DNA from: an uncultured Ulvibacter sp.
GTDB taxonomy: Bacteria; Bacteroidota; Bacteroidia; Flavobacteriales; Flavobacteriaceae
NCBI GenBank assembly: GCA_943789105.1
Contig: CALSSW010000005.1
Coordinates: 223,501 to 287,500, forward strand
Direction: 5' to 3'
DNA: 64,000 bases
The translations under genes and the position numbers were made by a program. This document shows, one piece after another, positions 53,389 through 64,000 of this stretch. How positions within the stretch are numbered: position 1 is the stretch's first letter; each line of letters starts with the position of its first letter. The notes beneath the pieces were generated by a model. The model was not told the DNA's origin and did not search any database. It worked only from the letters and a program-made list of their open reading frames with translations.

Positions 53389-53721
53389 ATGGAAATTTCC
53401 TGGAATGATTTTGAAAAAATAGAAATGAGAATTGGCACCATTTTAAAGGTAAAAGATTTTCCTGAAGCCAGAAACGCTTCCTACCAATTATACATTGATT
53501 TTGGATCCCTTATTGGAGTTAAAAAAACGTCAGCACAAATTACTGCCTTGTATACCAAACAAGCTTTATTAGGAAGACAGATTGTAGGGGTCGTAAATTT
53601 CCCAAGTAAACAAATAGGCCCTATGATGAGTGAGTGTTTAGTGTTAGGCGCGGTCTCTGGCAAAGAGGTAACGCTACTACATCCTGATATGAAGGTTGAA
53701 AACGGGCTAAGAATCAGCTAA
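53389..53721 (+). CDS. tRNA-binding domain protein (CsaA-like)
   Basis: 110 residues, one OB-fold of the EMAP/Trbp111 type: FEKIEMRIGTILKVKDFPEARN, LYIDFGSLIGVKKTSAQI, and the C-terminal VNFPSKQIGPMMSECLVLGA. CsaA homologues bind tRNA and have been described as export-related chaperones. Cytoplasmic, single gene between the redoxin and the SulP transporter. Confidence 0.93.
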   Translation: MEISWNDFEKIEMRIGTILKVKDFPEARNASYQLYIDFGSLIGVKKTSAQITALYTKQALLGRQIVGVVNFPSKQIGPMMSECLVLGAVSGKEVTLLHPDMKVENGLRIS

Positions 53722-53745
53722 GGGTATCTAGCAAAAAAAGTACCG

Positions 53746-55365
53746 TTAAACTTCTGCATCCATCATATCTGTAACTACATGATACCGCGGATCGTCAATA
53801 GCATCTTTAATAATGGTCTTAAACTCTGGATTCCATTTCAGCAGCATCGCTTTACAGTCTGGGCTTAAATGTGTCAAGGTTACTTTTTTACCAGCTTCGA
53901 GGTATTTGTTAGAGATACTGCGCAGCGCTTCAACCCCAGAATGATCTCCTACTTTAGATTCTATAAAATCTATTTCAATATACTCAGGATCTTTATAGAC
54001 ATCAAATTTACTATTAAACCCAGTTGTTGATCCAAAAAAGAGAGGCCCCCAAATTTCGTATACTTTCGTACCATCTTCTTTAATGCGTTTTCTTGCTCTA
54101 ATCATCGTTGCGCTTTTCCAGGCAAAAGACAATGCGCTCATAATAACCCCAGCAATAACCGCGATGGCCAGATCTTGCCAAACTGTGATGGCAGACACGG
54201 CAATAAGCACAACAGCATCTGTGCGAGGTATTTTATGTAAAATTCTAAAACTACTCCAAGCAAATGTGCCAATTACTACCATAAACATAACTCCCACAAG
54301 AGCTGCAATTGGAATTTGCTCTATTAGGGGCGCTCCAAATAGTACAAAACATAACAAAGCTATGGCTGCAGTAGCCCCAGATAAACGACCACGACCTCCA
54401 GAGTTAATGTTGATTATAGATTGTCCAATCATAGCGCAACCACCCATACCTCCAAACAGGCCATTTAAGATATTGGCACCACCTTGGGCCACACATTCAC
54501 GATTACCACTACCGCGTGTTTCGGTCATCTCATCAATAAGGTTTAGGGTCATCAGGCTTTCTATAAGCCCAACAGCGGCAAGAATAAGTGCGGTTGACCC
54601 AATGAGCCCCCAATATCCTTTAAGGGTGTGAAATAAGGTGAATATTTGATCTTGAAAACTTGGTAGGCCACCTTGAAGTCCTTCGCCACCTCCGTCTTTA
54701 ATAAAAGAGCCAACGGTAGATACTTCTATATTTCCAAGGATGACAATTGCGGCAACCACTACAATGGCAATAAGTGCGGCAGGAATTTTTTTAGTAAGTT
54801 TAGGAAGCCCATACATAATGGCCATTGTTAAAGACACTAGCCCTAGCATCATCCAAAGGGTATCCCCAGACATCCATTGCATTTCTCCGTTTATATTTTC
54901 TTTAAAAAGTCCAAGTTGAGACAAGAAAATTACAATAGCCAAGCCATTTACAAAGCCCATCATTACGGGGTGGGGAATAAGGCGTACAAATTTTCCTAAT
55001 TTAAAGACACCCGCCGAAATTTGAATTGCTCCAACAATTAATAAAGTAATAAATAACCATTGTAGGCCAAGGTTTTCTATCGGAACGGTTAGTGCATCAC
55101 CAACTTGATTTCCTTTTTGAATAAGAAAAACCATTACAACTGCCATGGCGCCTGTGGCTCCACTAATCATACCTGGTCTACCTCCAAAAAGTGCGGTAAC
55201 AATACCCATCATAAACGCACCATATAAACCTACAAGCGGGTCTATACCTGCAACAAATGCAAATGCAACAGCTTCTGGAACCAGAGCTAGTGCAACGGTT
55301 AATCCAGAAAGGATATCATTTTTAGGATTTTGAGTGAAATTTTTAATGGTTTTTTGTAGTAGCAT
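53746..55365 (-). CDS. SulP family anion transporter with C-terminal STAS domain
   Basis: 539 residues from the ATG at 55365 (MLLQKTIKNFTQNPKNDILSG); a longer in-frame start 84 bases upstream adds only a basic tail. About ten to eleven membrane helices, with the SLC26/SulP motifs VALALVPEAVAFAF, GLYGAFMMGIVTALFGGRPGMISGATGAMAVV and NILNGLFGGMGGCAMIGQS. The STAS domain (about 445-530) has DFIESKVGDHSGVEAL. It moves sulfate, bicarbonate or similar anions; GGCAMIGQSIININSGGRGR resembles bicarbonate-type BicA members, but the substrate cannot be fixed. Confidence 0.93.
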   Translation of the reverse strand: MLLQKTIKNFTQNPKNDILSGLTVALALVPEAVAFAFVAGIDPLVGLYGAFMMGIVTALFGGRPGMISGATGAMAVVMVFLIQKGNQVGDALTVPIENLGLQWLFITLLIVGAIQISAGVFKLGKFVRLIPHPVMMGFVNGLAIVIFLSQLGLFKENINGEMQWMSGDTLWMMLGLVSLTMAIMYGLPKLTKKIPAALIAIVVVAAIVILGNIEVSTVGSFIKDGGGEGLQGGLPSFQDQIFTLFHTLKGYWGLIGSTALILAAVGLIESLMTLNLIDEMTETRGSGNRECVAQGGANILNGLFGGMGGCAMIGQSIININSGGRGRLSGATAAIALLCFVLFGAPLIEQIPIAALVGVMFMVVIGTFAWSSFRILHKIPRTDAVVLIAVSAITVWQDLAIAVIAGVIMSALSFAWKSATMIRARKRIKEDGTKVYEIWGPLFFGSTTGFNSKFDVYKDPEYIEIDFIESKVGDHSGVEALRSISNKYLEAGKKVTLTHLSPDCKAMLLKWNPEFKTIIKDAIDDPRYHVVTDMMDAEV

Positions 55366-55586
55366 ACCTTGGTGTTTTTCAAGCCGCAAAGATATGCTTT
55401 TGTATGGGCTTGGCTTGCTGGATTTTGTTTTTTTTAAATGGTATACCACATTACACTATCTTGTTTTTTTGCAGGTAAGTTTTAAAGCTGTTTTTTATCC
55501 ATATTACCTTGGTTCTAACTTCTATTTTTTTGGCTTTACGCTTACAGTATGTTTTTGTAGTTTTGAGAAAAAGCATTTAAAATTAT

Positions 55587-56114
55587 ATGGAAGAAGAATT
55601 AGTAATCTTGGTTGATAAAAATGATACGCAAATAGGGCTTATGCCAAAAATGGAGGCCCATAAAAAAGGAGTCTTACACAGAGCTTTTTCTGTGTTTGTG
55701 TTAAATGATGATGGCGCCCTAATGTTGCAACAGCGAGCATTACACAAATACCACTCACCAGGATTATGGACCAATACCTGTTGCAGCCATCAGCGAGACG
55801 GTGAGTCTAATATACAGGCCGGTACAAGAAGATTACAAGAAGAGATGGGTTTTGTTACAGACCTTACACACGCTACTTCCTTTATCTATAAAGCACCTTT
55901 CGATAATGGCTTAACAGAACATGAGTTGGACCATATAATGCTCGGAAACTACAGTGGCGCCCCAGTTATAAATAGGGACGAGGTTGCGGCATGGAAATGG
56001 ATGGCCGTAGCAGATGTTAGGGCAGATATAGAGGCACATCCAGATCAATATACGGTTTGGTTTAAAATAATATTTGATAAATTCTATAGCTTCATAAGTT
56101 TGGGAGCATCATAG
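55587..56114 (+). CDS. idi: Isopentenyl-diphosphate delta-isomerase, type 1
   Basis: 175 residues with a Nudix fold. It interconverts IPP and DMAPP for carotenoids, menaquinone and undecaprenol. Catalytic Cys in WTNTCCSHQRDGE, metal-binding His of HKKGVLHRAFSVF, and the glutamate pair in LTEHELDHIMLG. About 10 Met/Leu residues before the Nudix core fit the E. coli Idi start. Single gene, divergent from the SulP transporter. Confidence 0.96.
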   Translation: MEEELVILVDKNDTQIGLMPKMEAHKKGVLHRAFSVFVLNDDGALMLQQRALHKYHSPGLWTNTCCSHQRDGESNIQAGTRRLQEEMGFVTDLTHATSFIYKAPFDNGLTEHELDHIMLGNYSGAPVINRDEVAAWKWMAVADVRADIEAHPDQYTVWFKIIFDKFYSFISLGAS

Positions 56115-56247
56115 CCCAGACAAAGAATCAACCCTTTTAATTGATTTAAAAAACTGCAACGCTTTTGCAAGGTTATATTGTGTAAGAGTTTGTAACTTTG
56201 CAGCACATTAATTAGTAATTTAAAAACCGCACACAGCGCAACACATT

Positions 56248-56514
56248 ATGGCAAATAAGAGAGATTTAAAAAAAGATATCAACTACGTAATGGGAGATAT
56301 CATTGAAGCTGTATACATTTGGGAATTAACAAACCCTTCAAAAGATACAAAAGAGTCTCAATCTATTATTGATGATGCAATTGCAGGATTTGATGAATTG
56401 ATTGTAAAGGTAAACCAAAGAAACCTTGATAATGCTAAAGCGCATTTTAAGGCAGTGAATCAAGAGCTTGAAGCTAAAGGAAGAGCCTTGATAGATAGAA
56501 TTAATAAGATGTAA
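56248..56514 (+). CDS. Conserved small helical protein of unknown function
   Basis: 88 residues, largely helical and highly charged, MANKRDLKKDINYVMGDIIE at the start, and a C-terminal helix ending KGRALIDRINKM. No membrane segment or signal. I know similar short proteins across Bacteroidetes with no function assigned. A TAACTTTG element at 56193-56200 sits 47 bases upstream, consistent with its own promoter, and a terminator follows 20 bases after the stop, so it is a monocistronic, probably well expressed gene. Confidence 0.85.
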   Translation: MANKRDLKKDINYVMGDIIEAVYIWELTNPSKDTKESQSIIDDAIAGFDELIVKVNQRNLDNAKAHFKAVNQELEAKGRALIDRINKM

Positions 56515-56534
56515 CACATACATCAGCATTAATT

Positions 56535-56568
56535 AAAGCTTCATTACCCTAGTAATGGAGCTTTTTTT
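56535..56568 (+). terminator. Rho-independent terminator after the 88-residue protein gene
   Basis: AAAGCTTCATTAC-CCTA-GTAATGGAGCTTTTTTT; stem with one T-G pair and a T-run. Confidence 0.8.
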
Positions 56569-56599
56569 AATTACTAATATTGCTTGTATCTAATGTATA

Positions 56600-56632
56600 A
56601 AAAATCCCGTTGCATTTGCAACGGGATTTTTA
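56600..56632 (-). terminator. Rho-independent terminator of the thrS-infC-rpmI-rplT operon
   Basis: AAAATCCCGTTGCA-TT-TGCAACGGGATTTTT, strong stem with T-run on the minus strand, 30 bases past the rplT stop. Confidence 0.85.
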
Positions 56633-56661
56633 GTACGAAATAATATGATTATTGGATTGTC

Positions 56662-57006
56662 TTATTTTACTTTCTTTACAATTGCTTCAAAAGCTTCTGG
56701 ATGGTTCATGGCTAAATCTGCAAGAACCTTCCGGTTCAATTCAATTCCTGCTGTTTTCATCCCTCCCATAAATTGAGAGTAAGACATTCCGTGTTGGCGT
56801 GCACCTGCGTTGATACGCGTGATCCACAATGCTCTAAAAGTTCTCTTTTTGTTTCTACGGTCTCGGTATGAGTAAGACATTGCTTTGTCTACTGCATTTT
56901 TGGCTACCGTCCAAACATTCTTTCTTCTTCCAAAGTAACCTTTGGCTTGTTTTAATACTTTTTTTCTACGTGCTCTTTTGGCAACGCTGTTTACTGATCT
57001 TGGCAT
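56662..57006 (-). CDS. rplT: 50S ribosomal protein L20
   Basis: 114 residues. [20 protein letters not shown] is the N-terminal L20 signature, followed by [20 protein letters not shown] and [19 protein letters not shown]. It binds 23S rRNA early in 50S assembly and, in other bacteria, represses its own operon. Last gene of the operon, 97 bases from rpmI. Confidence 0.97.
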   Translation of the reverse strand: MPRSVNSVAKRARRKKVLKQAKGYFGRRKNVWTVAKNAVDKAMSYSYRDRRNKKRTFRALWITRINAGARQHGMSYSQFMGGMKTAGIELNRKVLADLAMNHPEAFEAIVKKVK

Positions 57007-57103
57007 AATTTAATTGTTTTTTTGTAGTAGGCGACTCATTTTTATAAGTTCTTTTATATTGGCCTAACTCCAGGGTTATAAAATTTAGTTAACCGTAACC
57101 CAA

Positions 57104-57301
57104 TTACTTCATTCGAAGCATTTGTTTTACATTACTCTCATCAGATTTGTCTACCAAACCATCGTGAGTTAATTTAAGCTTACGTTTTTTAGACTTCTTT
57201 GTTAAGATGTGACTCTTAAAAGCGTGCTTTCTTTTGATTTTACCAGTACCTGTTAGCTTGAAACGCTTCTTTGCACTAGATTTTGTTTTTTGTTTCGGCA
57301 T
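57104..57301 (-). CDS. rpmI: 50S ribosomal protein L35
   Basis: 65 residues, very basic: [41 protein letters not shown]. This N-terminal pattern is the L35 signature. It is between infC and rplT in the conserved translation operon. Confidence 0.97.
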   Translation of the reverse strand: MPKQKTKSSAKKRFKLTGTGKIKRKHAFKSHILTKKSKKRKLKLTHDGLVDKSDESNVKQMLRMK

Positions 57302-57411
57302 TATTGCTTCTTTTAAATATTATTTCGTTGTTCTCTTTTGGTACACGTACCTTTTAAGAGGGTATATAAATAAGTCCCTAAGGATCAAATTTCGGTTTCA
57401 ATAGTGTAACA

Positions 57412-57966
57412 CTATTTCTTTTTTGGAGCGATGAACATAATCATTCGTTTTCCCTCCAGTTTTGGCATTTGCTCTACTTTTCCTAACTCTTCAAGTTCCT
57501 GGGCCAATTTTAATAATAAAATTTCTCCTTGATCTTTATAGATAATAGAACGTCCTTTGAAAAATACATATGCTTTTAATTTTGCACCATCTTTCAGGAA
57601 CTTTTCAGCATGTTTCTTTTTAAACTCATAATCATGATTATCAGTATTAGGTCCAAACCTAATTTCTTTGATAATTACTTTTGTTGCCTTAGATTTTAAA
57701 GACTTCTCGCGCTTTTTCTGCTCGTAGACAAACTTTTTATAGTCCATAACTTTACAAACCGGTGGGCTTGCATTTGGAGAAATTTCTACAAGATCTAACT
57801 CTTGCTCTTCCGCAATGGCTAATGCTTTGCGAGTAGGATAAACACCAATCTCAACATTGTCTCCTACAAGTCGTACTTCTTCTGCACGAATTCTTCGGTT
57901 AATATTGTGTTGATCTTCTTTAATGATCCTTGCAGGACCCCTACTTCTTTTTCTTCTTATTGCTAT
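57412..57966 (-). CDS. infC: Translation initiation factor IF-3, probable ATA start
   Basis: 184 residues if begun at the ATA codon at 57964-57966, which gives [19 protein letters not shown] at the N-terminus, close to the usual flavobacterial AIR(K/R) start. IF-3 landmarks: [71 protein letters not shown]. No ATG, GTG or TTG exists between the internal Met at 57747 and the stop at 58018, and that Met would delete the whole N-terminal domain. E. coli infC starts at ATT and is repressed by IF-3 itself; ATA here would act alike. Downstream of thrS by 59 bases. Confidence 0.88.
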   Translation of the reverse strand: MAIRRKRSRGPARIIKEDQHNINRRIRAEEVRLVGDNVEIGVYPTRKALAIAEEQELDLVEISPNASPPVCKVMDYKKFVYEQKKREKSLKSKATKVIIKEIRFGPNTDNHDYEFKKKHAEKFLKDGAKLKAYVFFKGRSIIYKDQGEILLLKLAQELEELGKVEQMPKLEGKRMIMFIAPKKK

Positions 57967-58025
57967 GGCTTCTTTTTTTTTGAATACACATCTACTGGAT
58001 ATGTACCTGTTTAATATTTATGGAC

Positions 58026-59975
58026 TTACTCCACGTTAAATTCTTTAATTTCTTGCTTTACAGCTTTGTTTATCATCTGTGCAAAAGCTTCAACGCTCAT
58101 TGTTCCTTGATCTCCTTCACTATGCTTTCTTACAGATATTGTTGCGTCTTTCTCTTCTTGTTCCCCTACTATTAACATATATGGGAGTTTGTTGAGTTCT
58201 GCCTCGCGAATTTTTTTTCCAATAGTTTCGTTTCTATTATCCACAAGGGCGCGAATTTCGTGATTTTCAAGCAAATTTAAAACTTTTTGAGCGTATTTTT
58301 CATATTTTTCACTCAATGATAGTATTGTAACCTGTTCTGGCATCAACCACAAAGGGAAATTTCCACCGGTATGTTCCAGTAATATTGCTACAAATCGTTC
58401 CATGCTGCCAAAGGGTGCTCTATGTATCATAACTGGTCTGTGTAGCTCATTATCACTGCCTTTATAGGTTAAATCAAAACGTTCTGGGAGGTTGTAATCT
58501 ACCTGTATTGTTCCTAGCTGCCAGCTTCTTCCAAGAGCATCTTTAACCATGAAATCTAACTTAGGACCGTAGAAGGCTGCCTCTCCAGATTCAACCACAT
58601 AATCAAGACCTTTGTCTTTCACGGCGCTTAAAATTGCATTTTCAGCCTTTTCCCAAGTTTTTACATCACCTATATACTTTTCTGGCTTACTTAAATCTCT
58701 TACAGAAACTTGAGTGGTAAAATTTTCAAAACCTAAAGATCCGAAGACATATAAAACAAGATCAATAACATTCTTAAATTCTTGGTCTAATTGCTCTGGA
58801 GTGCAAAATATATGGGCATCATCTTGAGTAAAACCTCTCACTCTAGTTAGCCCGTGCAGTTCACCACTTTGCTCATAACGATATACGGTTCCAAATTCTG
58901 CAAAACGCTTTGGTAGGTCTTTGTATGAAAATGGTTTACTGTTATATATCTCACAATGGTGTGGGCAGTTCATGGGTTTTAGCATAAACTCCTCACCATC
59001 GTTGGGTGTTTTTATTACCTGAAAACTATCTTCTCCATATTTTTCATAGTGTCCAGAGGTAACATATAATTCTTTGCTACCTATGTGTGGAGTCATGACC
59101 ATTTCATACCCCGCTTTCTTTTGTGCTTTTTTCAAAAAGTTTTCTAACCGCTCGCGCAGTGCCGTTCCTTTAGGTAGCCAAAGGGGTAGTCCTTGACCTA
59201 CTTTTTGTGAGAAAGTAAAAAGCTCTAGTTCTTTACCTAGTTTTCTGTGATCTCTCTTCTTTGCCTGTTCTAGAAGGGTAAGGTACTGCTTTAGTTCTTT
59301 TTGTTTTGGGTAACTAACTCCATAGATACGGGTAAGTTGTTTGTTTTTTTCGTCCCCTCTCCAGTAGGCGCCAGCAATACTCATTAATTTTACAGCTTTT
59401 ACAAATCCTGTATGTGGCAAGTGACCTCCTCTACATAAATCTGTAAAGGTGTCATGATCACAAAAGGTGATGGTTCCGTCTTCCAGATTTTCTATAAGTT
59501 CAACTTTATACTCGTTTGCTTGTTTTTTGTAGAAATCTAAGGCTTCTTTTTTAGAGGTAGAACGCAAAGAGAACGTGTGTTTTCCTCTTGCTATTTCAAG
59601 CATTTTTTCTTCTATAACTACAAGGTCTTTTTCTGAAATATTATGGTCACCAAAATCAACATCATAATAAAAACCGGTTTCAATGGCGGGTCCAATGGTT
59701 AATTTTATCCCTGGATATAAGTGCTGTAATGCTTGTGCTAAAATATGTGCCGATGAATGCCAAAAAGCTTTTTTTCCAGCCTCGTCTCTCCAGGTGTATA
59801 ACACTAGACTACCGTCATAGGTTAGTGGAGTACTGCTTTCTATGGTTTTACCATTGTATGCTGCTGAAATCACGTTTCTGGCTAAGCCTTCACTAATGCT
59901 CAGCGCTACATCCATTGGTGTTACTCCTTCTTCTAGTTGCTTTACACTTCCATCTGGTAAGGTAATTGCTATCAT
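58026..59975 (-). CDS. thrS: Threonyl-tRNA synthetase
   Basis: 649 residues. A TGS domain (about 1-60), editing domain with [16 protein letters not shown] and YYDVDF, then the class II catalytic core ([84 protein letters not shown]) and a C-terminal anticodon-binding domain. Charges tRNA-Thr. First gene of the operon, followed by infC, rpmI and rplT. A TATATTTG element lies 21 bases upstream on the minus strand. Confidence 0.97.
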   Translation of the reverse strand: MIAITLPDGSVKQLEEGVTPMDVALSISEGLARNVISAAYNGKTIESSTPLTYDGSLVLYTWRDEAGKKAFWHSSAHILAQALQHLYPGIKLTIGPAIETGFYYDVDFGDHNISEKDLVVIEEKMLEIARGKHTFSLRSTSKKEALDFYKKQANEYKVELIENLEDGTITFCDHDTFTDLCRGGHLPHTGFVKAVKLMSIAGAYWRGDEKNKQLTRIYGVSYPKQKELKQYLTLLEQAKKRDHRKLGKELELFTFSQKVGQGLPLWLPKGTALRERLENFLKKAQKKAGYEMVMTPHIGSKELYVTSGHYEKYGEDSFQVIKTPNDGEEFMLKPMNCPHHCEIYNSKPFSYKDLPKRFAEFGTVYRYEQSGELHGLTRVRGFTQDDAHIFCTPEQLDQEFKNVIDLVLYVFGSLGFENFTTQVSVRDLSKPEKYIGDVKTWEKAENAILSAVKDKGLDYVVESGEAAFYGPKLDFMVKDALGRSWQLGTIQVDYNLPERFDLTYKGSDNELHRPVMIHRAPFGSMERFVAILLEHTGGNFPLWLMPEQVTILSLSEKYEKYAQKVLNLLENHEIRALVDNRNETIGKKIREAELNKLPYMLIVGEQEEKDATISVRKHSEGDQGTMSVEAFAQMINKAVKQEIKEFNVE

Positions 59976-60437
59976 AATTTACAAATTTTGAACAGCAAAT
60001 ATACTATTGTTGTTATAATACTCCGTATCATTTTATTGTTTTATGTCTACTTTTTTATGTCCTCACTTGCTCAGAGCTATTGTTTGATAATGAAAACTAA
60101 GAGTTTATTTGTTTGCAAGTTTTACTCAATGAAAAATGGATACTAAAGATTGTTTTTTTTTATCAAAGCTGCCCTTTGATCTATTTTTTTATAAAAACAA
60201 AACTCTTTTGGCTTTTTTTAGGTCAAATTTGGTGTGTTTTTCTTGAAAAGTTAGATGTCATTGCCTTTTGATTAACGCCTGTTTGTGCTGGTTTTTCTAG
60301 TTTTTATTTCTAGAGTGTTTAAATCATACATATATTAAGGTATAACAGGGGCCTTTATTTTTTATTTACTATAATATACGCTGTTTCAATGCTTTAAAAA
60401 TTAAACATAAAAAAAACAAAAAAAAAGCTTCTTTTTG

Positions 60438-60470
60438 TTTGGAGCAATGAAATAAACAGATGTATATTTG
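60438..60470 (+). promoter_or_regulatory. rRNA promoter P1
   Basis: TTTG at 60438-60441, a 21-base spacer and TATATTTG at 60463-60470, then GCAGCCGC-like sequence after the -7 box. Fits the Bacteroidetes consensus; about 320 bases before 16S. Confidence 0.75.
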
Positions 60471-60554
60471 CAGCCGCTTACAAAACGAAATAATAGTAAG
60501 ATTGTTAAGCCAACAACGTTCTTTAAATTTTTATTAAATATTTTTTCAAAAGTA

Positions 60555-60584
60555 TTGTAGGTTTAAAAAACTGTTGTACATTTG
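60555..60584 (+). promoter_or_regulatory. rRNA promoter P2
   Basis: TTG at 60555-60557, a 19-base spacer and TACATTTG at 60577-60584. The following bases repeat those after P1 (ATTTGCAGCCGC in both). About 205 bases before 16S. Confidence 0.75.
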
Positions 60585-60647
60585 CAGCCGCCAAAAGAAT
60601 GAGTGAATCAAAAACACGAGTTTTAAAAGCGCACAAAAGTAGAATAA

Positions 60648-60668
60648 GTTCATTGAGATATTGAAATT
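60648..60668 (+). promoter_or_regulatory. boxA-like element in the 16S leader
   Basis: The 21-base sequence starting GTTCATTGAGATATTG recurs before 23S with two mismatches. In Bacteroidetes the rRNA leader carries a conserved sequence of the GTTCTTTGACATATTG kind, so this is probably the antitermination/processing box. Confidence 0.6.
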
Positions 60669-60791
60669 GACAGCGTATGAATTTGATTGGAAACGATCAT
60701 TTTCTTACAAAGAAACTAAACTAAGTTAAAAAATACCTGAGAAATTTTTTTGAGAGGGCTTTTGGTTGTATTAAATTTTATTTAAGATTTT

Positions 60792-62313
<1,522 letters not shown>

Positions 62314-62482
62314 AGAGCTAGATTATATTAAATTATAGTCCTAGTAAGTACGACGAAAGTACCTTTTAATATCGAAGGTAGTTTTAGCTTGGTTTAGCTG
62401 TCAATTTTATAATATAAGTCTAAAGAATTCGTATCAGTATATCAAAACTGATTACTGAATACTGAAAACTAAGGACTGAGAA

Positions 62483-62556
62483 AGTCTCATAGCTCAGCTG
62501 GTTAGAGCGCTACACTGATAATGTAGAGGTCGGCAGTTCGAGTCTGCCTGAGACTA
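62483..62556 (+). tRNA. tRNA-Ile (anticodon GAT)
   Basis: A 74-base cloverleaf: acceptor AGTCTCA/TGAGACT, D-stem GCTC/GAGC, anticodon stem CTACA/TGTAG around CTGATAA, T-stem GGCAG/CTGCC with TTCGAGT loop and discriminator A. No CCA is encoded. Lies 170 bases after 16S. Confidence 0.95.
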
Positions 62557-62639
62557 CTTAAATAAAGGAAATTTTAGATGTTGGGATTTACTTCGTCATT
62601 CGAGATTTAAATTCTAATTTTTTAGATTTAAACAAAAAT

Positions 62640-62716
62640 GGGGGATTAGCTCAGCTGGCTAGAGCGCCTGCCTTGCACGCAGGAGGTCATCGGTTCGACT
62701 CCGATATTCTCCACCA
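62640..62716 (+). tRNA. tRNA-Ala (anticodon TGC)
   Basis: Cloverleaf with acceptor GGGGGAT/ATTCTCC, giving G3-U70, the alanine identity pair, anticodon loop CTTGCAC, T-stem ATCGG/CCGAT. The CCA tail is encoded (62714-62716). The mature body is 74 bases, to 62713. Follows tRNA-Ile by 83 bases in the 16S-23S spacer, the standard Ile-Ala order. Confidence 0.95.
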
Positions 62717-62828
62717 TTTTTCCTAAGGAATTAGGATCGCATCTTTTAATTAGGATGTACGTTCATTACATATAGAAATAGAGTTTTAGCCAAGATTTTG
62801 GGGCTAAGAGTTTTTACCTAAGGGTAGA

Positions 62829-62862
62829 AGAGCTGTGGGTTCGATTCCGACATACTCCACGA
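62829..62862 (+). pseudogene. Decayed 3' half of a tRNA-Ala-like gene
   Basis: GTGGGTTCGATTCCGAC then ATACTCCACGA copies the T-arm, acceptor strand, discriminator and damaged CCA of the tRNA-Ala gene upstream (ATCGG-TTCGACT-CCGAT-ATTCTCC-A-CCA). The 5' half is absent, so it cannot fold as a tRNA. The rest of the spacer from 62717 to 63079 contains this remnant, a TTAGCC/GGCTAA inverted repeat near 62786-62807 and the second boxA-like element; I see no other gene in it. Confidence 0.65.
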
Positions 62863-62965
62863 TTCTTTTAGATATAAGAATTGATAGATTACAAAACAAC
62901 CAAGGATACTACACAGTAAATTAGTTTTTGTTTTCATCGGTTTTATATTGTTTGACAAGAAAAAC

Positions 62966-62986
62966 GTTCATTGACATATTGATATT
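62966..62986 (+). promoter_or_regulatory. boxA-like element before 23S
   Basis: GTTCATTGACATATTG and following bases match the leader element before 16S at 19 of 21 positions, consistent with antitermination or processing within the rRNA transcript. Confidence 0.6.
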
Positions 62987-63079
62987 AAGAATACGAGAAA
63001 AGCAAATTAAAGTAAAAGTCTTTGTGTGCTATTTATAGTATATGAAGCAAATTGAATACTCATTAAAGAGCAAAAAAGT

Positions 63080-64000
<921 letters not shown>

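Larger units (their letters stand above)
59976..60791 (+). other. Non-coding rRNA promoter and leader region
   Basis: An 816-base region with no credible gene. The first 440 bases are AT-rich and hold only the thrS upstream region. After that come two tandem promoters and a leader of about 200 bases containing an antiterminator-like box, then the 16S gene. Confidence 0.7.

Noticed and set aside
53746..55449. Longer start for the SulP gene giving 28 extra residues
   Set aside because: The added residues are basic and unlike the family start, and a good ATG follows.

Overview
This is an AT-rich chromosomal segment of a member of the Bacteroidota, almost certainly a marine-type Flavobacteriaceae. 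The evidence is a 16S rRNA of Bacteroidetes type, Bacteroidetes promoter elements (TTG, about 20 bases, TAnnTTTG) in front of the rRNA operon and some genes, type IX secretion (T9SS) C-terminal sorting domains on large secreted peptidases, and typical flavobacterial gene neighbourhoods (kpsF-tatC-lptB, thrS-infC-rpmI-rplT, a cyclophilin-FKBP fusion). No genus is claimed. I see no prophage, insertion sequence, CRISPR array or integron: the window is core genome.

Layout. 1-8.4 kb: the end of a NatA/NatB-like ABC exporter, an MscS channel, an NtrC-type regulator without a DNA-binding domain, an M28 peptidase, DUF1853 and DUF1801 proteins and a MATE pump. 8.5-12.3 kb: a small acidic protein plus a PAP2 phosphatase, converging on a tightly coupled three-gene membrane glycosylation operon (GT2, tandem LAB_N, GT39). 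12.4-17.4 kb: a DUF4369 protein, a DUF819 permease, an S1/P1 nuclease, an AlkB/DoxX-like pair and an RluA pseudouridine synthase. 17.5-28.2 kb: secreted proteins, namely an M36 fungalysin with five 80-residue repeats, an M12B-type metallopeptidase broken by two frameshifts, and a small outer-membrane protein whose last codons are also frameshifted. 28.4-40.5 kb: htpG, a TetR regulator with an AarF-like kinase, trmD, a DEAD-box helicase, a long GAPDH, HtrA, dapF, a GNAT acetyltransferase and mltG. 40.5-48.6 kb: ftsE, a secreted S8 protease pair, an MBOAT/SGNH acylation pair, and lptB-tatC-kpsF. 48.7-56.5 kb: recQ, the PPIase fusion, a YfiT-like protein, a redoxin, a tRNA-binding protein, a SulP transporter and idi. 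56.6-60 kb: the translation operon thrS-infC-rpmI-rplT. 60.4-64 kb: an rRNA operon with two promoters (16S, tRNA-Ile, tRNA-Ala, start of 23S).

The points most worth a second look are: the GT2/LAB_N/GT39 operon, where a duplicated PQ-loop-like protein may be the sugar-lipid flippase; infC, which has no ATG, GTG or TTG available for its full-length form and appears to start at ATA; a DUF1853 gene with the same problem; three single-base frameshifts confined to secreted-protein genes at 23.5-27.6 kb; palindromes between htpG and the TetR gene; and a decayed tRNA-Ala tail in the rRNA spacer. No single locus looks like a wholly new system.
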